Origin: Aneurinibacillus sp. REN35
Lineage (GTDB): Bacteria > Bacillota > Bacilli > Aneurinibacillales > Aneurinibacillaceae
Direction of reading: 5' to 3'
Assembly: GCF_041379945.2 (NCBI RefSeq)
Contig: NZ_JBFTXJ020000005.1
Span: forward strand, 124,001 to 188,000
DNA: 64,000 nucleotides
The stretch's first letter is position 1; each line of letters opens with the position of its first letter. This document shows positions 8,352 through 17,337 of this stretch, piece by piece. The notes below the pieces were generated by a model. The model searched no databases. It was given only the letters and a program-made list of their open reading frames with translations, and was not told the origin of the DNA. A program made the position numbers and the translations under genes.

Positions 8352-9293
8352 CTATGCTGCCTTCTTACGATCAAGCAAGACGGCAAGCAGAATCACTGAA
8401 CCTTTTACAACCTGTTGATAGAACGAGGATACGCCTAGCAAGTTCAATCCGTTATTTAGAACACCAATAATCATCGCACCAATCAATGTACCAAAAATCC
8501 AGCCGCGTCCACCAGATAGACTGGTACCCCCAAGCACTACCGCAGCGATTGCATCCAGTTCATACCCCATACCTGCATTGGCTTGTGCTGAATTTAGACG
8601 CGAAGTAAGAATAATACCCGCTAATGCGGATAAAAATCCGGTCAATGAATAAATATAAATTTTTACTCGGTCCACTTTAATTCCCGATAGAATTGATGCT
8701 TCTTCATTGCCGCCAATAGCATACGTACGGCGGCCAAATGCCGTCTTCTTCAGAATAAAGTACAGCACCGCAAAGCTGCCGAGCATCCATAATACTGGAA
8801 CAGGAATGACAAAGAAATAACCGCCCCCAAGCATGGTAAACATTTCACTGTCAAAATCGGTAATCGGACGCCCTTCCGTATAGACGAGCGTAAGTCCGCG
8901 GAATATCGTCATCGTAGCCAGCGTAGCAATAAAAGGAGCTACTTTTCCCTTTGTTACGAGAAGACCATTTACCGCTCCCATAACCAATCCGGCAAGAAGT
9001 CCAAGAAGAACCGCAAGGATTGGGTCCATACCGCCTGTCATCATTCCGGCGGTCAATGCACCAGCCAGTGCCAGCATTGCGCCAACCGACAGGTCAATTC
9101 CCCCGGTTAAGATAACAAACGTCATACCAAATGCAATCAGTGCATTAATCGATACTTGACGCAGCACATTAAAGATATTGTTTTGCGTTAAAAAGTCTGG
9201 ACTCATTACCGCGAGAATAGCGATAATAACAAACAATCCAATAACGGGTCCGAGCTTTTGAAGATTAAGTGAAAAAGATTTTTTGTCTGCCAT
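8352..9293 (-). CDS. rbsC: Ribose ABC transporter permease RbsC
   Basis: A 313-residue membrane protein of the BPD_transp_2 type with 8-10 hydrophobic segments. The family signature GGIDLSVGAMLALAGALTAG lies in the first third and AVVLGGTSLSGGRGWIFGTLIGA near the C-terminus. It forms the channel through which ribose passes, working with RbsA and RbsB. It starts right after the rbsA stop with GGAGG upstream, so it is translated as part of the operon. Confidence 0.94.
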   Translation of the reverse strand: MADKKSFSLNLQKLGPVIGLFVIIAILAVMSPDFLTQNNIFNVLRQVSINALIAFGMTFVILTGGIDLSVGAMLALAGALTAGMMTGGMDPILAVLLGLLAGLVMGAVNGLLVTKGKVAPFIATLATMTIFRGLTLVYTEGRPITDFDSEMFTMLGGGYFFVIPVPVLWMLGSFAVLYFILKKTAFGRRTYAIGGNEEASILSGIKVDRVKIYIYSLTGFLSALAGIILTSRLNSAQANAGMGYELDAIAAVVLGGTSLSGGRGWIFGTLIGAMIIGVLNNGLNLLGVSSFYQQVVKGSVILLAVLLDRKKAA

Positions 9294-9294
9294 A

Positions 9295-10785
9295 TTACTT
9301 TCCTCCGGTGGCCGCGTGCATGATCTTCTCCTGCGTGGCCTGAGTTTTATCCATCACTGCCGCCAGCTTCCCTTCATGCATCACAAGAATCCGATCGCTC
9401 ATGCCGAGAATCTCCGGCAACTCCGACGATATCATAAGAATGGTGACTCCTTCAGCGGTAAGCTGATTCATGATGTGATAGATTTCTTTTTTGGCTCCAA
9501 TATCCACACCGCGCGTCGGTTCATCAAGAATCAATACTTTAGGTTTGATTCCGAGCCATTTACCGAAAACGACCTTCTGCTGGTTGCCTCCACTTAATGA
9601 TTTCACCATTTGTTCGCCGCTGCTTGCTTTGATATTCAGCCGCTTCATCATGTCATCGACAAGCTGTGCCTCTTTCGAAATAGACACAATTCCATTTTTC
9701 GCTAATGTCTCTAGATTCGTAAGTGCAATATTCTCGCGTATAGAAAGCCCAAGAACTAAGCCTTGACCCTTGCGATCTTCTGTTACGAAAGCAATTCCCT
9801 GTGCGATCGCATCATCCGGCTTGCGAATGTGGATTTCCTCCCCATCGAGAAAAATCTTACCCTCCGGCTTACCGCCTACGCCAAACAACGCACGGGCCAC
9901 TTCCGTCCGTCCAGCCCCCATAAGGCCCGCAATGCCAAGCACCTCACCACGTCGAGCTGAAAAACTAATGCCGGAAATCGTCGCTTCGTCACTTACATTC
10001 TCAACACGCAAGCGTTCTTCTCCTAATGCAACCTCACGTTCCGGAAAGCGGTCGCCGAGCTGTCGGCCCACCATCATACGCACGATGGTTTCCAAGTCGG
10101 TTTCCTTTATTGTTTCCGTACCAACAAACGTACCGTCCCGTAGGACAGAGATACGATCACATATTGCAAAAATCTCTTCCATTCGATGCGAAACATACAC
10201 AATTCCTACACCTTGAGCACGCAATTCTCTCATTACCTTAAATAAGGCTTCGATTTCTCGCTCCGTTAACGCCGCTGTCGGCTCATCCATGATGAGTACT
10301 TCTGCATTCAACGAAAGAGCGCGGGCAATCTCGATCATTTGCTGCTGTCCAATAGAGAGCTTGCCGGCTTCCATGTCCGGATGCAAATGAACGCCAAGCC
10401 TCTCTAGATAGATGCGTGTCTGCTTTTTCATCTCATTGGTGCGAAGAATACCGGTTCTGCCGTAGCATAAGTCACGGCCAAGAAACATGTTCTCCATAAC
10501 ACTAAGCTGTGGAATGATATTGAGTTCTTGGTGAATAACAGCAATGCCTAACTGCTCCGCTTCCTTCGGGCTGCCTATGCTCATCTCTTGCCCGCGCACA
10601 CGAATAGCCCCCGCATCCTTCTGATAAATTCCGGTAAGAATTTTCATTAAGGTAGATTTCCCCGCTCCATTCTCACCCATCAGCGCGTGAATTTCACCTT
10701 TTTTTAGCGAAAACGATACGTCTTTAAGTACATGTACTTTTCCAAATGATTTAGTAATGCCTGTCATTTCAATTAGCGTGTTCAT
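9295..10785 (-). CDS. rbsA: Ribose ABC transporter ATP-binding protein RbsA
   Basis: A 496-residue tandem ABC ATPase typical of sugar importers. The N-terminal half has Walker A GENGAGKST, signature LSIGQQQM and Walker B VLIMDEPTAAL. The C-terminal half has a degenerate Walker A (AGLMGAGRTE), signature LSGGNQQK and Walker B VLILDEPTRGVD, as usual for RbsA. It energises ribose import through RbsC. It sits between rbsD and rbsC. Confidence 0.95.
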   Translation of the reverse strand: MNTLIEMTGITKSFGKVHVLKDVSFSLKKGEIHALMGENGAGKSTLMKILTGIYQKDAGAIRVRGQEMSIGSPKEAEQLGIAVIHQELNIIPQLSVMENMFLGRDLCYGRTGILRTNEMKKQTRIYLERLGVHLHPDMEAGKLSIGQQQMIEIARALSLNAEVLIMDEPTAALTEREIEALFKVMRELRAQGVGIVYVSHRMEEIFAICDRISVLRDGTFVGTETIKETDLETIVRMMVGRQLGDRFPEREVALGEERLRVENVSDEATISGISFSARRGEVLGIAGLMGAGRTEVARALFGVGGKPEGKIFLDGEEIHIRKPDDAIAQGIAFVTEDRKGQGLVLGLSIRENIALTNLETLAKNGIVSISKEAQLVDDMMKRLNIKASSGEQMVKSLSGGNQQKVVFGKWLGIKPKVLILDEPTRGVDIGAKKEIYHIMNQLTAEGVTILMISSELPEILGMSDRILVMHEGKLAAVMDKTQATQEKIMHAATGGK

Positions 10786-10803
10786 TCTGCAACACCCTTT
10801 TGT

Positions 10804-11199
10804 TTAAAAGATCACGCCGGATGTCAAAATAATATTTGCATATGGCGTAGCTTCCCCTGTCCGGATAACAGCTTTCGCATGCCCGGTCAGCTTTTTGAAT
10901 TCCTCATGTGATACATAGGAGAGCGAAGCGTGAGGTAATTTGTTCCCTATCTGCTGTGCAATCCCCTGATTATATGTTGTAATCTCACTGGCAAGCACGG
11001 CCGATTCCACCTGCATCTCCTCAAGCACAACCTCAAGCGTCTCGATAAACGACGGTAAACCCGGCTTCAGTGCCAGATCAATACGGTGCACTCCATCCGG
11101 AATCGGCAGACCGCAATCACCAATCACAATCGTATCGGTATGTCCAAGCTTGGCGATGACCGCTGCGATTTCACTGTTTAATGTACCTGTCTTTTTCAT
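10804..11199 (-). CDS. rbsD: D-ribose pyranase RbsD
   Basis: A 131-residue cytoplasmic enzyme that interconverts beta-pyranose and beta-furanose ribose so that ribokinase can act. It shows the family start [22 protein letters not shown] with the catalytic His20, GDCGLPIP, and the C-terminal [16 protein letters not shown]. Length and start agree with the family. It lies between rbsK and rbsA, as in B. subtilis. Confidence 0.94.
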   Translation of the reverse strand: MKKTGTLNSEIAAVIAKLGHTDTIVIGDCGLPIPDGVHRIDLALKPGLPSFIETLEVVLEEMQVESAVLASEITTYNQGIAQQIGNKLPHASLSYVSHEEFKKLTGHAKAVIRTGEATPYANIILTSGVIF

Positions 11200-11220
11200 T
11201 GCTTAACTCCTCTTATGTCT

Positions 11221-12138
11221 CTACATCTCCGATTGATGAAGGAAGGCTTCCACCTGGGCATGAGATGGCATTCCTCCCTGCGCGCCGAATCTGGTAACTG
11301 ATAATGCACTAGCAGCTACCGCATAGCGCACCGCTTCTTCCATCGAACGTCCTTGCCCAATCATGACTGCCAACGCTGCATTGAATGTATCCCCTGCCCC
11401 CGTCGTATCCACCACAGCAACGCTAAAGCCCGGTTGATGATGCACGCCACGATCCGGTGTGCTGTAGTATGCCCCGTCACTTCCCTTTGTCATGACCAGA
11501 CATCCCGGATATGAAGCCATTCGTTCACGAAAATCTGCCGTATCTCCCGCCTGCTCTCCAAGCAGGATGGCCAGCTCATATTCATTCGGTGTTAGCACGG
11601 TAATACTTTGCATAATGTCATGCGGAAGCTGTGCAGCCGGCGCTGGATTAACAATCACAGGCACATGATGTGCATTGGCGATGCGTACCGTCTCCACAAC
11701 TGCATCCAGCGGTATCTCAAGCTGAAGTAATACAGCGTCAGCTTCCTGAATAGCTATCTCGGATCTGCGCACCGTCTCCGGCGTTACCGTATGATTAGCG
11801 CCTGGCACAACAATAATCGAATTATCTCCGTTCTCCACTACGATAGAGGCAATTCCCGTCGCACATTGTGTAATCGGTTCCACATCGTCCACACGTACAC
11901 CTTCACGGCGCAAATTCTCTACAAGCTCTACACCGAAGCTATCATCACCAACACAGCCAACCATACGAACATCCGCACCAAGCCTCGCACAAGCAACCGC
12001 CTGATTAGCTCCCTTGCCTCCGGGCAGTGTGGAGAACCGGCTGCCAAGCACCGTTTCTCCTATCGCAGGCACACGCGGCGTCTCGGTTACTAGATCCATA
12101 TTGATACTGCCCACCACCACCACTTTCGGTTGTCTCAT
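11221..12138 (-). CDS. rbsK: Ribokinase RbsK
   Basis: A 305-residue PfkB-family kinase phosphorylating D-ribose to ribose-5-phosphate. The sugar-binding motif GGKGANQAVA is near the N-terminus, and the anion hole/catalytic block DTTGAGDTFNAAL contains the catalytic Asp near residue 250. The start ATG lies 3 bases after the rbsR stop, and the ribosome site GGAGGTG overlaps the rbsR stop codon, so translation is likely coupled. Confidence 0.95.
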   Translation of the reverse strand: MRQPKVVVVGSINMDLVTETPRVPAIGETVLGSRFSTLPGGKGANQAVACARLGADVRMVGCVGDDSFGVELVENLRREGVRVDDVEPITQCATGIASIVVENGDNSIIVVPGANHTVTPETVRRSEIAIQEADAVLLQLEIPLDAVVETVRIANAHHVPVIVNPAPAAQLPHDIMQSITVLTPNEYELAILLGEQAGDTADFRERMASYPGCLVMTKGSDGAYYSTPDRGVHHQPGFSVAVVDTTGAGDTFNAALAVMIGQGRSMEEAVRYAVAASALSVTRFGAQGGMPSHAQVEAFLHQSEM

Positions 12139-12141
12139 CTC

Positions 12142-13128
12142 TTACACCTCCTTCGTCGTTCCTCGCTTAATCAGTTGTACATCAAGTTCATAATACCGTT
12201 TATCAAGCGGCTGCTTCTCAATCATCTTAATAAGCATACGCGCCGCTAACGCTCCCATATCGTAGATGGGCTGTGCCATCGTGGTTAGTTCCGGATAAAC
12301 AACCTCACCCATCGCAATCCCATCATAGCCAACAATCGATAGCTCCGCCGGAATGCGGACCCCAAGCATTTGGGCCGCCCGCAGCGCACCGATCGCCATC
12401 GTATCGTTTCCAGCAAAAATCCCATCAACATCCGGATACTCTTTAAGCAATGCCAAAGTCACTTTTGTTGCCTGTCTCATATCATAATTCCCAAGCCCAA
12501 TCAGTCCGGTATGAAACCAATCCATTTCTCCTACTGCATCTAGATATCCCTGACATCGTTCATTCGCATTAACAAGCTGCACGGGACCTCGCAGGTGAGC
12601 AATCTTCCGGCAGCCCTGGCTTAACAAGAACTCTGTCGCTTCTCTAGACCCTGCACGATTTTTAGATGTCACCATCGGAATCGTGTCCGATGCAATCGTA
12701 CGATCAAGCACGACTACCGGTACATCTAAAGCATGCAGTTCTTCTGCAGTAAGCGCTGTGGAAGCGAGCAGGAAACCATCGATATAGCGCTGATTCAATG
12801 CATGAATGTATTGTTTCTCTTTTTGTGGATTGTCATCTGAATTGCCAAGAATCGTCGTATATCCATACAACTGCATGACGTCTTCAACTGCACGGGCCAA
12901 CTCGGGAAAGAATGGATTTGTAATATCTGGCACCATTAATCCTATCGTGCTCGTTTTTTTGTTAGATAAACTGCGGGCCACGAAATTCGGCGTATAATTT
13001 AACTCTTTAATTGCCCGCAATACTTTGCGCTCTGTCTCCTCATGTACATATCCACTGCGATTTAATACGCGGGATACAGTAGCGACGGATACACCCGCAA
13101 GCCTCGATACATCTTTAATGGTAGCCAT
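12142..13128 (-). CDS. rbsR: LacI-family repressor of the ribose operon RbsR
   Basis: A 328-residue LacI/GalR regulator. The N-terminal helix-turn-helix and hinge read TIKDVSRLAGVSVATVSRVLNR followed by NFVARSLSNKKT. The rest is a periplasmic-binding-protein-like effector domain with FAGNDTMAIGALRAA. It is the first gene of the operon and so autoregulated. Its likely operator (13159-13178) is a 20-base near-palindrome just downstream of the -10 box. Ribose is the expected inducer by gene context. Confidence 0.92.
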   Translation of the reverse strand: MATIKDVSRLAGVSVATVSRVLNRSGYVHEETERKVLRAIKELNYTPNFVARSLSNKKTSTIGLMVPDITNPFFPELARAVEDVMQLYGYTTILGNSDDNPQKEKQYIHALNQRYIDGFLLASTALTAEELHALDVPVVVLDRTIASDTIPMVTSKNRAGSREATEFLLSQGCRKIAHLRGPVQLVNANERCQGYLDAVGEMDWFHTGLIGLGNYDMRQATKVTLALLKEYPDVDGIFAGNDTMAIGALRAAQMLGVRIPAELSIVGYDGIAMGEVVYPELTTMAQPIYDMGALAARMLIKMIEKQPLDKRYYELDVQLIKRGTTKEV

Positions 13129-13158
13129 CTATGCCTTCCTTCCCAACAACTTATCGTA

Positions 13159-13221
13159 ATGTGTAATCGGTTACACATCATATTCAAACATACTATAAAA
13201 CGATATGATACAATTTGTCAA
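13159..13221 (-). promoter_or_regulatory. rbs promoter and RbsR operator
   Basis: On the minus strand: -35 TTGACA (13216-13221), an 18-base spacer, -10 TATAGT (13192-13197), then ATGTGTAATCGGTTACACAT in plus-strand sense (13159-13178). That near-palindrome has perfect 8-base arms around a CG-centred core, a LacI-family operator placed at the start of transcription. The -35 box overlaps the stop codon of the upstream gene. Confidence 0.8.
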
Positions 13222-13709
13222 TCACAATTACCGAATTGTGTTTTACTTTTTTCACTCCACTTGGCAACAAAGGCTGCCTGATTTGCAAAAGCTTCTCGTT
13301 CATACTCTTGTATTGCAGCAATAATACGCCTTGCCTCTCCTGTCATATACCGGAGCGCATACAAAAGGTCACGTCGTGCCGTGCACCGCCCCTCCTCTCC
13401 TAACAACAGGTAAGGAAGAAGAATGCCTGCTGCATCTTCCATGATCAAATGAATGATTCGCTGTTTTACTGCCGTTGGGGTGATTAAGGCATAAGGGAGA
13501 AGTAGGTCAAGACGAATAAGCAAGTAACGGCATTCATCATACAAATCATGATCAAGCATACATTCCGTATGCGCCTGTCGTACTTTTTCTTTCATTTGAT
13601 GAAGTGTATGTACTAATTCTCGCTCATCCGGCCACGCAGCACTTTCTGCCTTCCCCTCGCATGCTACATGCCTTTGGCGAAATAAACGCGTCCACCATAC
13701 CGCCTTCAT
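13218..13709 (-). CDS. Hypothetical protein upstream of the rbs operon
   Basis: A 163-residue soluble, helical protein starting MKAVWWTRLFRQRH. I chose ATG 13709 because AAAGGAG lies 8 bases upstream; longer in-frame starts at 13727 and 13766 lack this. It is rich in Arg, Glu and Leu, with no transmembrane segment or known motif visible. Its stop overlaps the -35 box of the rbs promoter, so read-through into rbsR is possible. I do not recognise a family. Confidence 0.6.
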   Translation of the reverse strand: MKAVWWTRLFRQRHVACEGKAESAAWPDERELVHTLHQMKEKVRQAHTECMLDHDLYDECRYLLIRLDLLLPYALITPTAVKQRIIHLIMEDAAGILLPYLLLGEEGRCTARRDLLYALRYMTGEARRIIAAIQEYEREAFANQAAFVAKWSEKSKTQFGNCD

Positions 13710-13995
13710 AAGTTTTGCTCCTTTCATTGTCTCTTTGTTCCAATATAGTATGGGACGAATTTCCATTATTCATCCCTATTGCACTTTGATCGGTTCTGGA
13801 TTTTGCAGGATATTAGTCCGTACCTATGGGAGTAGTCGCATACTTCTCCTTCTTTTTGCATATGAAACATGTACTTTTTTTGTATAATCGAGATTTCAGA
13901 GCCAAAATACGGTTGCCAAATTCAGTAAGATAGAAAATAATAATAACCATGTACTTAGCATGACTACATGAAAAACTAAAAAGAGGCGGTTTTTT

Positions 13996-14175
13996 ATGAA
14001 GTTTGATCATACGTTATCCTGCAGAATTGAAGAATTAAAAACACTCCTTGCCTTAACAGCGGCTCAACATAACTTTAACTTTCAGCATCCCAGCGTATTG
14101 TATATTAGTCAGAAATTAGACCAGCTTATCATAAAAGCCATGCGCCCACAGGAAGAGTTGGTTCCTGCACTGTAA
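13996..14175 (+). CDS. Spo0E-like sporulation regulatory phosphatase
   Basis: A 59-residue protein with AGAGGCGG upstream of ATG. It is a short helical hairpin ending in the Spo0E-family signature S-Q-K-L-D-Q-L-I (residues 38-45). Spo0E-type proteins dephosphorylate Spo0A~P and so delay sporulation; the S-x-x-L-D motif carries the catalytic Asp. Length and the lone, small gene layout fit Spo0E/YnzD/YisI relatives. A TATAAT box near 13882 may be its -10. Confidence rests on the signature and size only. Confidence 0.75.
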   Translation: MKFDHTLSCRIEELKTLLALTAAQHNFNFQHPSVLYISQKLDQLIIKAMRPQEELVPAL

Positions 14176-14209
14176 CTATTGCTTTTTTCCAAAAAGAAAC
14201 GCTTTGAAT

Positions 14210-15082
14210 TTATTTCAAAGCGCCTCTGTTTACCTTCTTTGAGAGCCAAACAGTTTTTTTTAACGGTTTGGCCTTTGGTTTTCTCTCTTTGCTTTTTCGT
14301 TTATTCGGCTTGGTGCTCTTCGCTGGTGTACGCACCTTTTTCTTACTCGGTGCCGGAACATCAAGTATTAGGGTACCAGGCGGTATATATTCTGCCGCTC
14401 CCCCCGTCCCTTTATTACTCGCCGTTTCGGATGTGCGATTCGTATCCGCAGGAACTTTAGGTGTTTCTGTTTTTGCAGCCGGAAAAAGAATGGAGCTTTT
14501 GCTTGGTGTATTCGCTTTCCAGGTTGAGCTTGCGGCTTCACTTTCTATATTTACATTGAAAAACTTCGTGTTCCCTTGTTCGTCTTCATCATCATCCTCT
14601 TCATCTTCAAATAACCGATCCGCTTCTTTGTCCCAGGCTATAACCCGCGCATCGGATATGTCGTTTCCATTTTCTACATATACTTCCGCTTTTCCCACTC
14701 GTCCCTCATGGTAATCCACCTGCCGCTCCCTCCCGCTCTCTATCTCTCGCTCCTTCACCTCCGCACTTGCTGCTACTTCTTCATGCTGATCTGCTTCTAT
14801 CTCCATCCGAGCTATCTCATGCCCCCTACCTATTGCTGCATCTGTATCAGAAACTGTATGTGCAGAGACGTTAGGGTTTGAGGCTTCCTCTTTATTTTTT
14901 ACGGTCATGCTCTGTATCTGATCGATCCTGTAATATACTTCCCTGTCTTCTTTTTTCAAAATAAGATAATCATCCTTTATGTCTAAAAGGCAGCCATATG
15001 CAGCATCTTTACCAAATTTGTTGATCCATATCATATGATCAATCCAATACGTAAGCGGATGTTCCGTTTCTTTCTCACTCAT
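14210..15082 (-). CDS. CotB-like spore coat protein with basic C-terminus
   Basis: A 290-residue protein. The N-terminal 60 residues hold a small beta module (GCLLDIKDDYLILK ... VYYRIDQIQSM) resembling the repeated module of CotB-type spore coat proteins. The middle (about 65-190) is very acidic, with an E/D run near residue 165. The last 45 residues are strongly basic (Lys/Arg/Pro), like the C-termini of coat proteins. ATG 15082 is chosen because GGAGGG lies 7 bases upstream. It follows the next CotB-like gene by 14 bases, so the two form an operon. Coat location is an inference. Confidence 0.55.
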   Translation of the reverse strand: MSEKETEHPLTYWIDHMIWINKFGKDAAYGCLLDIKDDYLILKKEDREVYYRIDQIQSMTVKNKEEASNPNVSAHTVSDTDAAIGRGHEIARMEIEADQHEEVAASAEVKEREIESGRERQVDYHEGRVGKAEVYVENGNDISDARVIAWDKEADRLFEDEEDDDEDEQGNTKFFNVNIESEAASSTWKANTPSKSSILFPAAKTETPKVPADTNRTSETASNKGTGGAAEYIPPGTLILDVPAPSKKKVRTPAKSTKPNKRKSKERKPKAKPLKKTVWLSKKVNRGALK

Positions 15083-15096
15083 GTCCATCCCTCCGA

Positions 15097-15636
15097 TTAC
15101 GTTGCTTTTCTTCTCCTTAACCACCAGCGGAAATTCTCATACGGCCATTCCCAACGACCTAGCCATATGCTGTCTTTGACTGCATCTTTTTGCGGTATCT
15201 GTTCTTCCTTCTTCTCGATAACCCTTATGCTGTGAAGGTGCGCTTTAAAAAAGATCGTCAGTTCATCGTCATTTGCAAGGACGATCCGATTTGGAAAGAC
15301 TTCCGTAAGAATGCCTTCCACTCCTGCATGGCCCTCATGATTGATGGAAACATGATAAGATTGCATTGTCTCAAACAATGCATCCATCGAAGATACATCT
15401 ATATACGCTGGCAGCATTTCCTCCTGCTGCCCCTCTGGCTGAGAAATATTTGAAGCGGTCGCACTAATGCTTGTGACCCTTTCTCTTTTGTAATAGACGA
15501 TGCCTTCCGACTCTTCATGAAGCACGAGGTGATCAGGCTTTACCGCAAGCAACAGACCCGCTCGCAACGCTATTCCATTCTCATACAAGCACACATGTTT
15601 GCCTATCAACGACGTAACATTGTGACCTTCCTCCAC
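15097..15636 (-). CDS. CotB-like protein with two beta modules
   Basis: A 179-residue protein with two copies of the same small module as its neighbour: LIGKHVCLYENGIALRAG ... HLVLHEESEGIVYY and a second around VEGILTEVFPNRIVLANDDELTIFF. It ends in a Trp/Arg-rich tail. I chose GTG 15636 because GGGAGG is 7 bases upstream; an in-frame TTG at 15660 has no good site. Being in the same operon as the basic coat-like protein suggests the two form one spore-surface unit; this is inferred. Confidence 0.55.
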   Translation of the reverse strand: MEEGHNVTSLIGKHVCLYENGIALRAGLLLAVKPDHLVLHEESEGIVYYKRERVTSISATASNISQPEGQQEEMLPAYIDVSSMDALFETMQSYHVSINHEGHAGVEGILTEVFPNRIVLANDDELTIFFKAHLHSIRVIEKKEEQIPQKDAVKDSIWLGRWEWPYENFRWWLRRRKAT

Positions 15637-15763
15637 CCGACTTCCTCCCTTATCGTTCAATTACTCTTTATTGATACATGTATACGTATACCCACACAGC
15701 AAGATATGGGGTAATCACCCAATTTCCATGAATTCCGCATATGCCTATTAAATCGTATCAAGC

Positions 15764-15793
15764 AAAAAAGCGCTCTTGACGGAGCGCTTTTTT
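15764..15793. terminator. Bidirectional terminator
   Basis: AAAAAAGCGCTC-ttgacg-GAGCGCTTTTTT. It ends the minus-strand small gene at 15806-15985 and could insulate the CotB-like operon. Confidence 0.85.
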
Positions 15794-15805
15794 GTCTGAA
15801 GTACA

Positions 15806-15985
15806 TTATTCGCCTTTGCTAAGCCGCATATCTCCTGCATTCTCCATTTCCGAAGCGTTGCGCGCTTCGCCAGACGGTGACGGTTTGGCAGGCTCATTCG
15901 CTTTACCAAGATACGGCGTATCTTCTACGTGCCGGTGTCCCTCTGGGTTCTGGTGACGATATTGGCGAAACTTATTTTCTCCCAT
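15806..15985 (-). CDS. Small hydrophilic protein, 59 residues
   Basis: ATG 15985 is preceded by GGAGGGAATAAC and followed by 59 codons to TAA. The product begins MGENKFRQYRHQNPEGHRH and is rich in Asn, Glu, Gly, Arg and Pro, with no hydrophobic stretch. This is a composition typical of small spore or stress proteins, but no family is recognised. A perfect terminator directly follows, supporting a real transcription unit. Confidence 0.6.
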   Translation of the reverse strand: MGENKFRQYRHQNPEGHRHVEDTPYLGKANEPAKPSPSGEARNASEMENAGDMRLSKGE

Positions 15986-16063
15986 GTTATTCCCTCCTCT
16001 GCTGCATATTTCATACCAATATATTTTTCGCCGTCATGCTCTGAGCTATACGGTATTGATTTC

Positions 16064-17191
16064 TTACTGTAATTCACTGCTCACTTTTGTTTGGAACGCC
16101 TTATCTTGCAGCAGCAGAAGTTCAAACTCATTTAGCGAACCCGTGAGTTTTTCAACTTCTTCTGGCTGCAAATGATGAAAGAATACAGCAAGCTCTGTCC
16201 GGGTGCCTTCTTTTGTAGTTGCATACATTGCATCGGTCAAGATATAGGCGGTTGATCCACCCTTCTTGCCTGCATGCTGAAGCCATTGCTTATTTGCTGG
16301 ATTTTCCATTATCCCCTCAAGAAGCGGATGAAGGTACGTCTGTACCTCCTTTGAAAAATAAGTGCGGCTATTGATTTTTTGCATCAGCTCAGCATACTCT
16401 TTAGCGGTCGCACTAGGAAAACGCTCAGAGTTCATCTTATCTATATCTCCGTCATACCAGCGCTCAATTCCCGATCCGTTTTTGTATGTTCCGTCTGCAT
16501 CGTTAGCAAGCTTCTCATGAATTCGCCACGCATATGCGGCCCACTCTTCATCACTCATTGCTGCCATCTTCTTTTTCGCTCTTGCCAATGCCTCCTTCTC
16601 CGACCCTCCCGATGTGTCCGCTGCCATTAACTCATACGGTAATAATAATGAAGAGACGAACGGATAGATAGCTTCATGACGGGACAGTCCCAGATCAACA
16701 AGCGTTTGATCTATATTCTTTTTTCCAAGCCTTTGCATCAAATATTCCGTGTTCGCATTCGAGCTATATTGGATCATTCCCTTTGCCACTTCCTCTAGGG
16801 AAACCATACCATTCTTTACAGCCCCTTTTTGTTCAAGCGACGTACGCCATGCCGAATGCGCACCACCGTCAAGATTGGGCAAATAATACCTCTCGAGTTC
16901 ATCAAGCGGCACCATATTCTTGGGTTGAAGTTTTCCTTGTGCTGACTGTTTCGCATATTCGATGGCAATCACCGTTTTTACGGTGCTAGCAAGCGGCATC
17001 ATTTTCTCAGAATGAAAAGCGACCTTCACTTCTCCATCTTGAATATAATGCAGAGAAGCTCGCTGTGGATTCTCTTTTATAAATGAAAGCATATCAGCAG
17101 CAGTAGGCGATTTTTTCTGATAAATATATCCCAAAATTCCGGCGCCTATAGCCAGAAGTGCACTAACGCCCAGCAGTAAACGTTTCACCAT
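16064..17191 (-). CDS. Class A beta-lactamase-fold serine hydrolase, membrane-anchored
   Basis: A 375-residue protein with an N-terminal signal/anchor (about 4-24). Serine-hydrolase motifs of the beta-lactamase/PBP fold are present: S-T-V-K (near residue 69), S-x-N (SSNAN) and K-G-G (GKKGGSTAY). The catalytic domain has a long insertion compared with true beta-lactamases, and no omega-loop E-x-x-L-N is evident. Such proteins are often D,D-peptidase-like or esterases on the outer membrane face, so I would not call it a resistance gene. It is a single gene. Confidence 0.7.
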   Translation of the reverse strand: MVKRLLLGVSALLAIGAGILGYIYQKKSPTAADMLSFIKENPQRASLHYIQDGEVKVAFHSEKMMPLASTVKTVIAIEYAKQSAQGKLQPKNMVPLDELERYYLPNLDGGAHSAWRTSLEQKGAVKNGMVSLEEVAKGMIQYSSNANTEYLMQRLGKKNIDQTLVDLGLSRHEAIYPFVSSLLLPYELMAADTSGGSEKEALARAKKKMAAMSDEEWAAYAWRIHEKLANDADGTYKNGSGIERWYDGDIDKMNSERFPSATAKEYAELMQKINSRTYFSKEVQTYLHPLLEGIMENPANKQWLQHAGKKGGSTAYILTDAMYATTKEGTRTELAVFFHHLQPEEVEKLTGSLNEFELLLLQDKAFQTKVSSELQ

Positions 17192-17337
17192 AGGTTCTCC
17201 TTTGTTTTTATAGGCAATACGGAGGGATAGACGATCCGTTTCATTTTTTCACCGTATCAGGTATAAGGAACTACAGGATTTTTTTCTTTGCTACCGAATT
17301 TACCTTGTAAGACAATCTATACGAAGGAGGCGCATTC

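Noticed and set aside
13815-13870. Minus-strand leader peptide (AAGGAGAAGT then ATG and five codons)
   Set aside because: Too short and no attenuator follows; insufficient support.
13813-14010. Minus-strand 65-residue frame over the Spo0E-like start
   Set aside because: No ribosome site and composition typical of antisense; the plus-strand gene has a site and a family motif.
14268-14714. Plus-strand 148-residue Ser-rich frame
   Set aside because: Antisense shadow of the acidic, repetitive CotB-like gene.
16064-17191. Antibiotic-resistance beta-lactamase
   Set aside because: The motif set fits the fold, but the long insertion and lack of an omega-loop Glu motif do not support a beta-lactam hydrolase.
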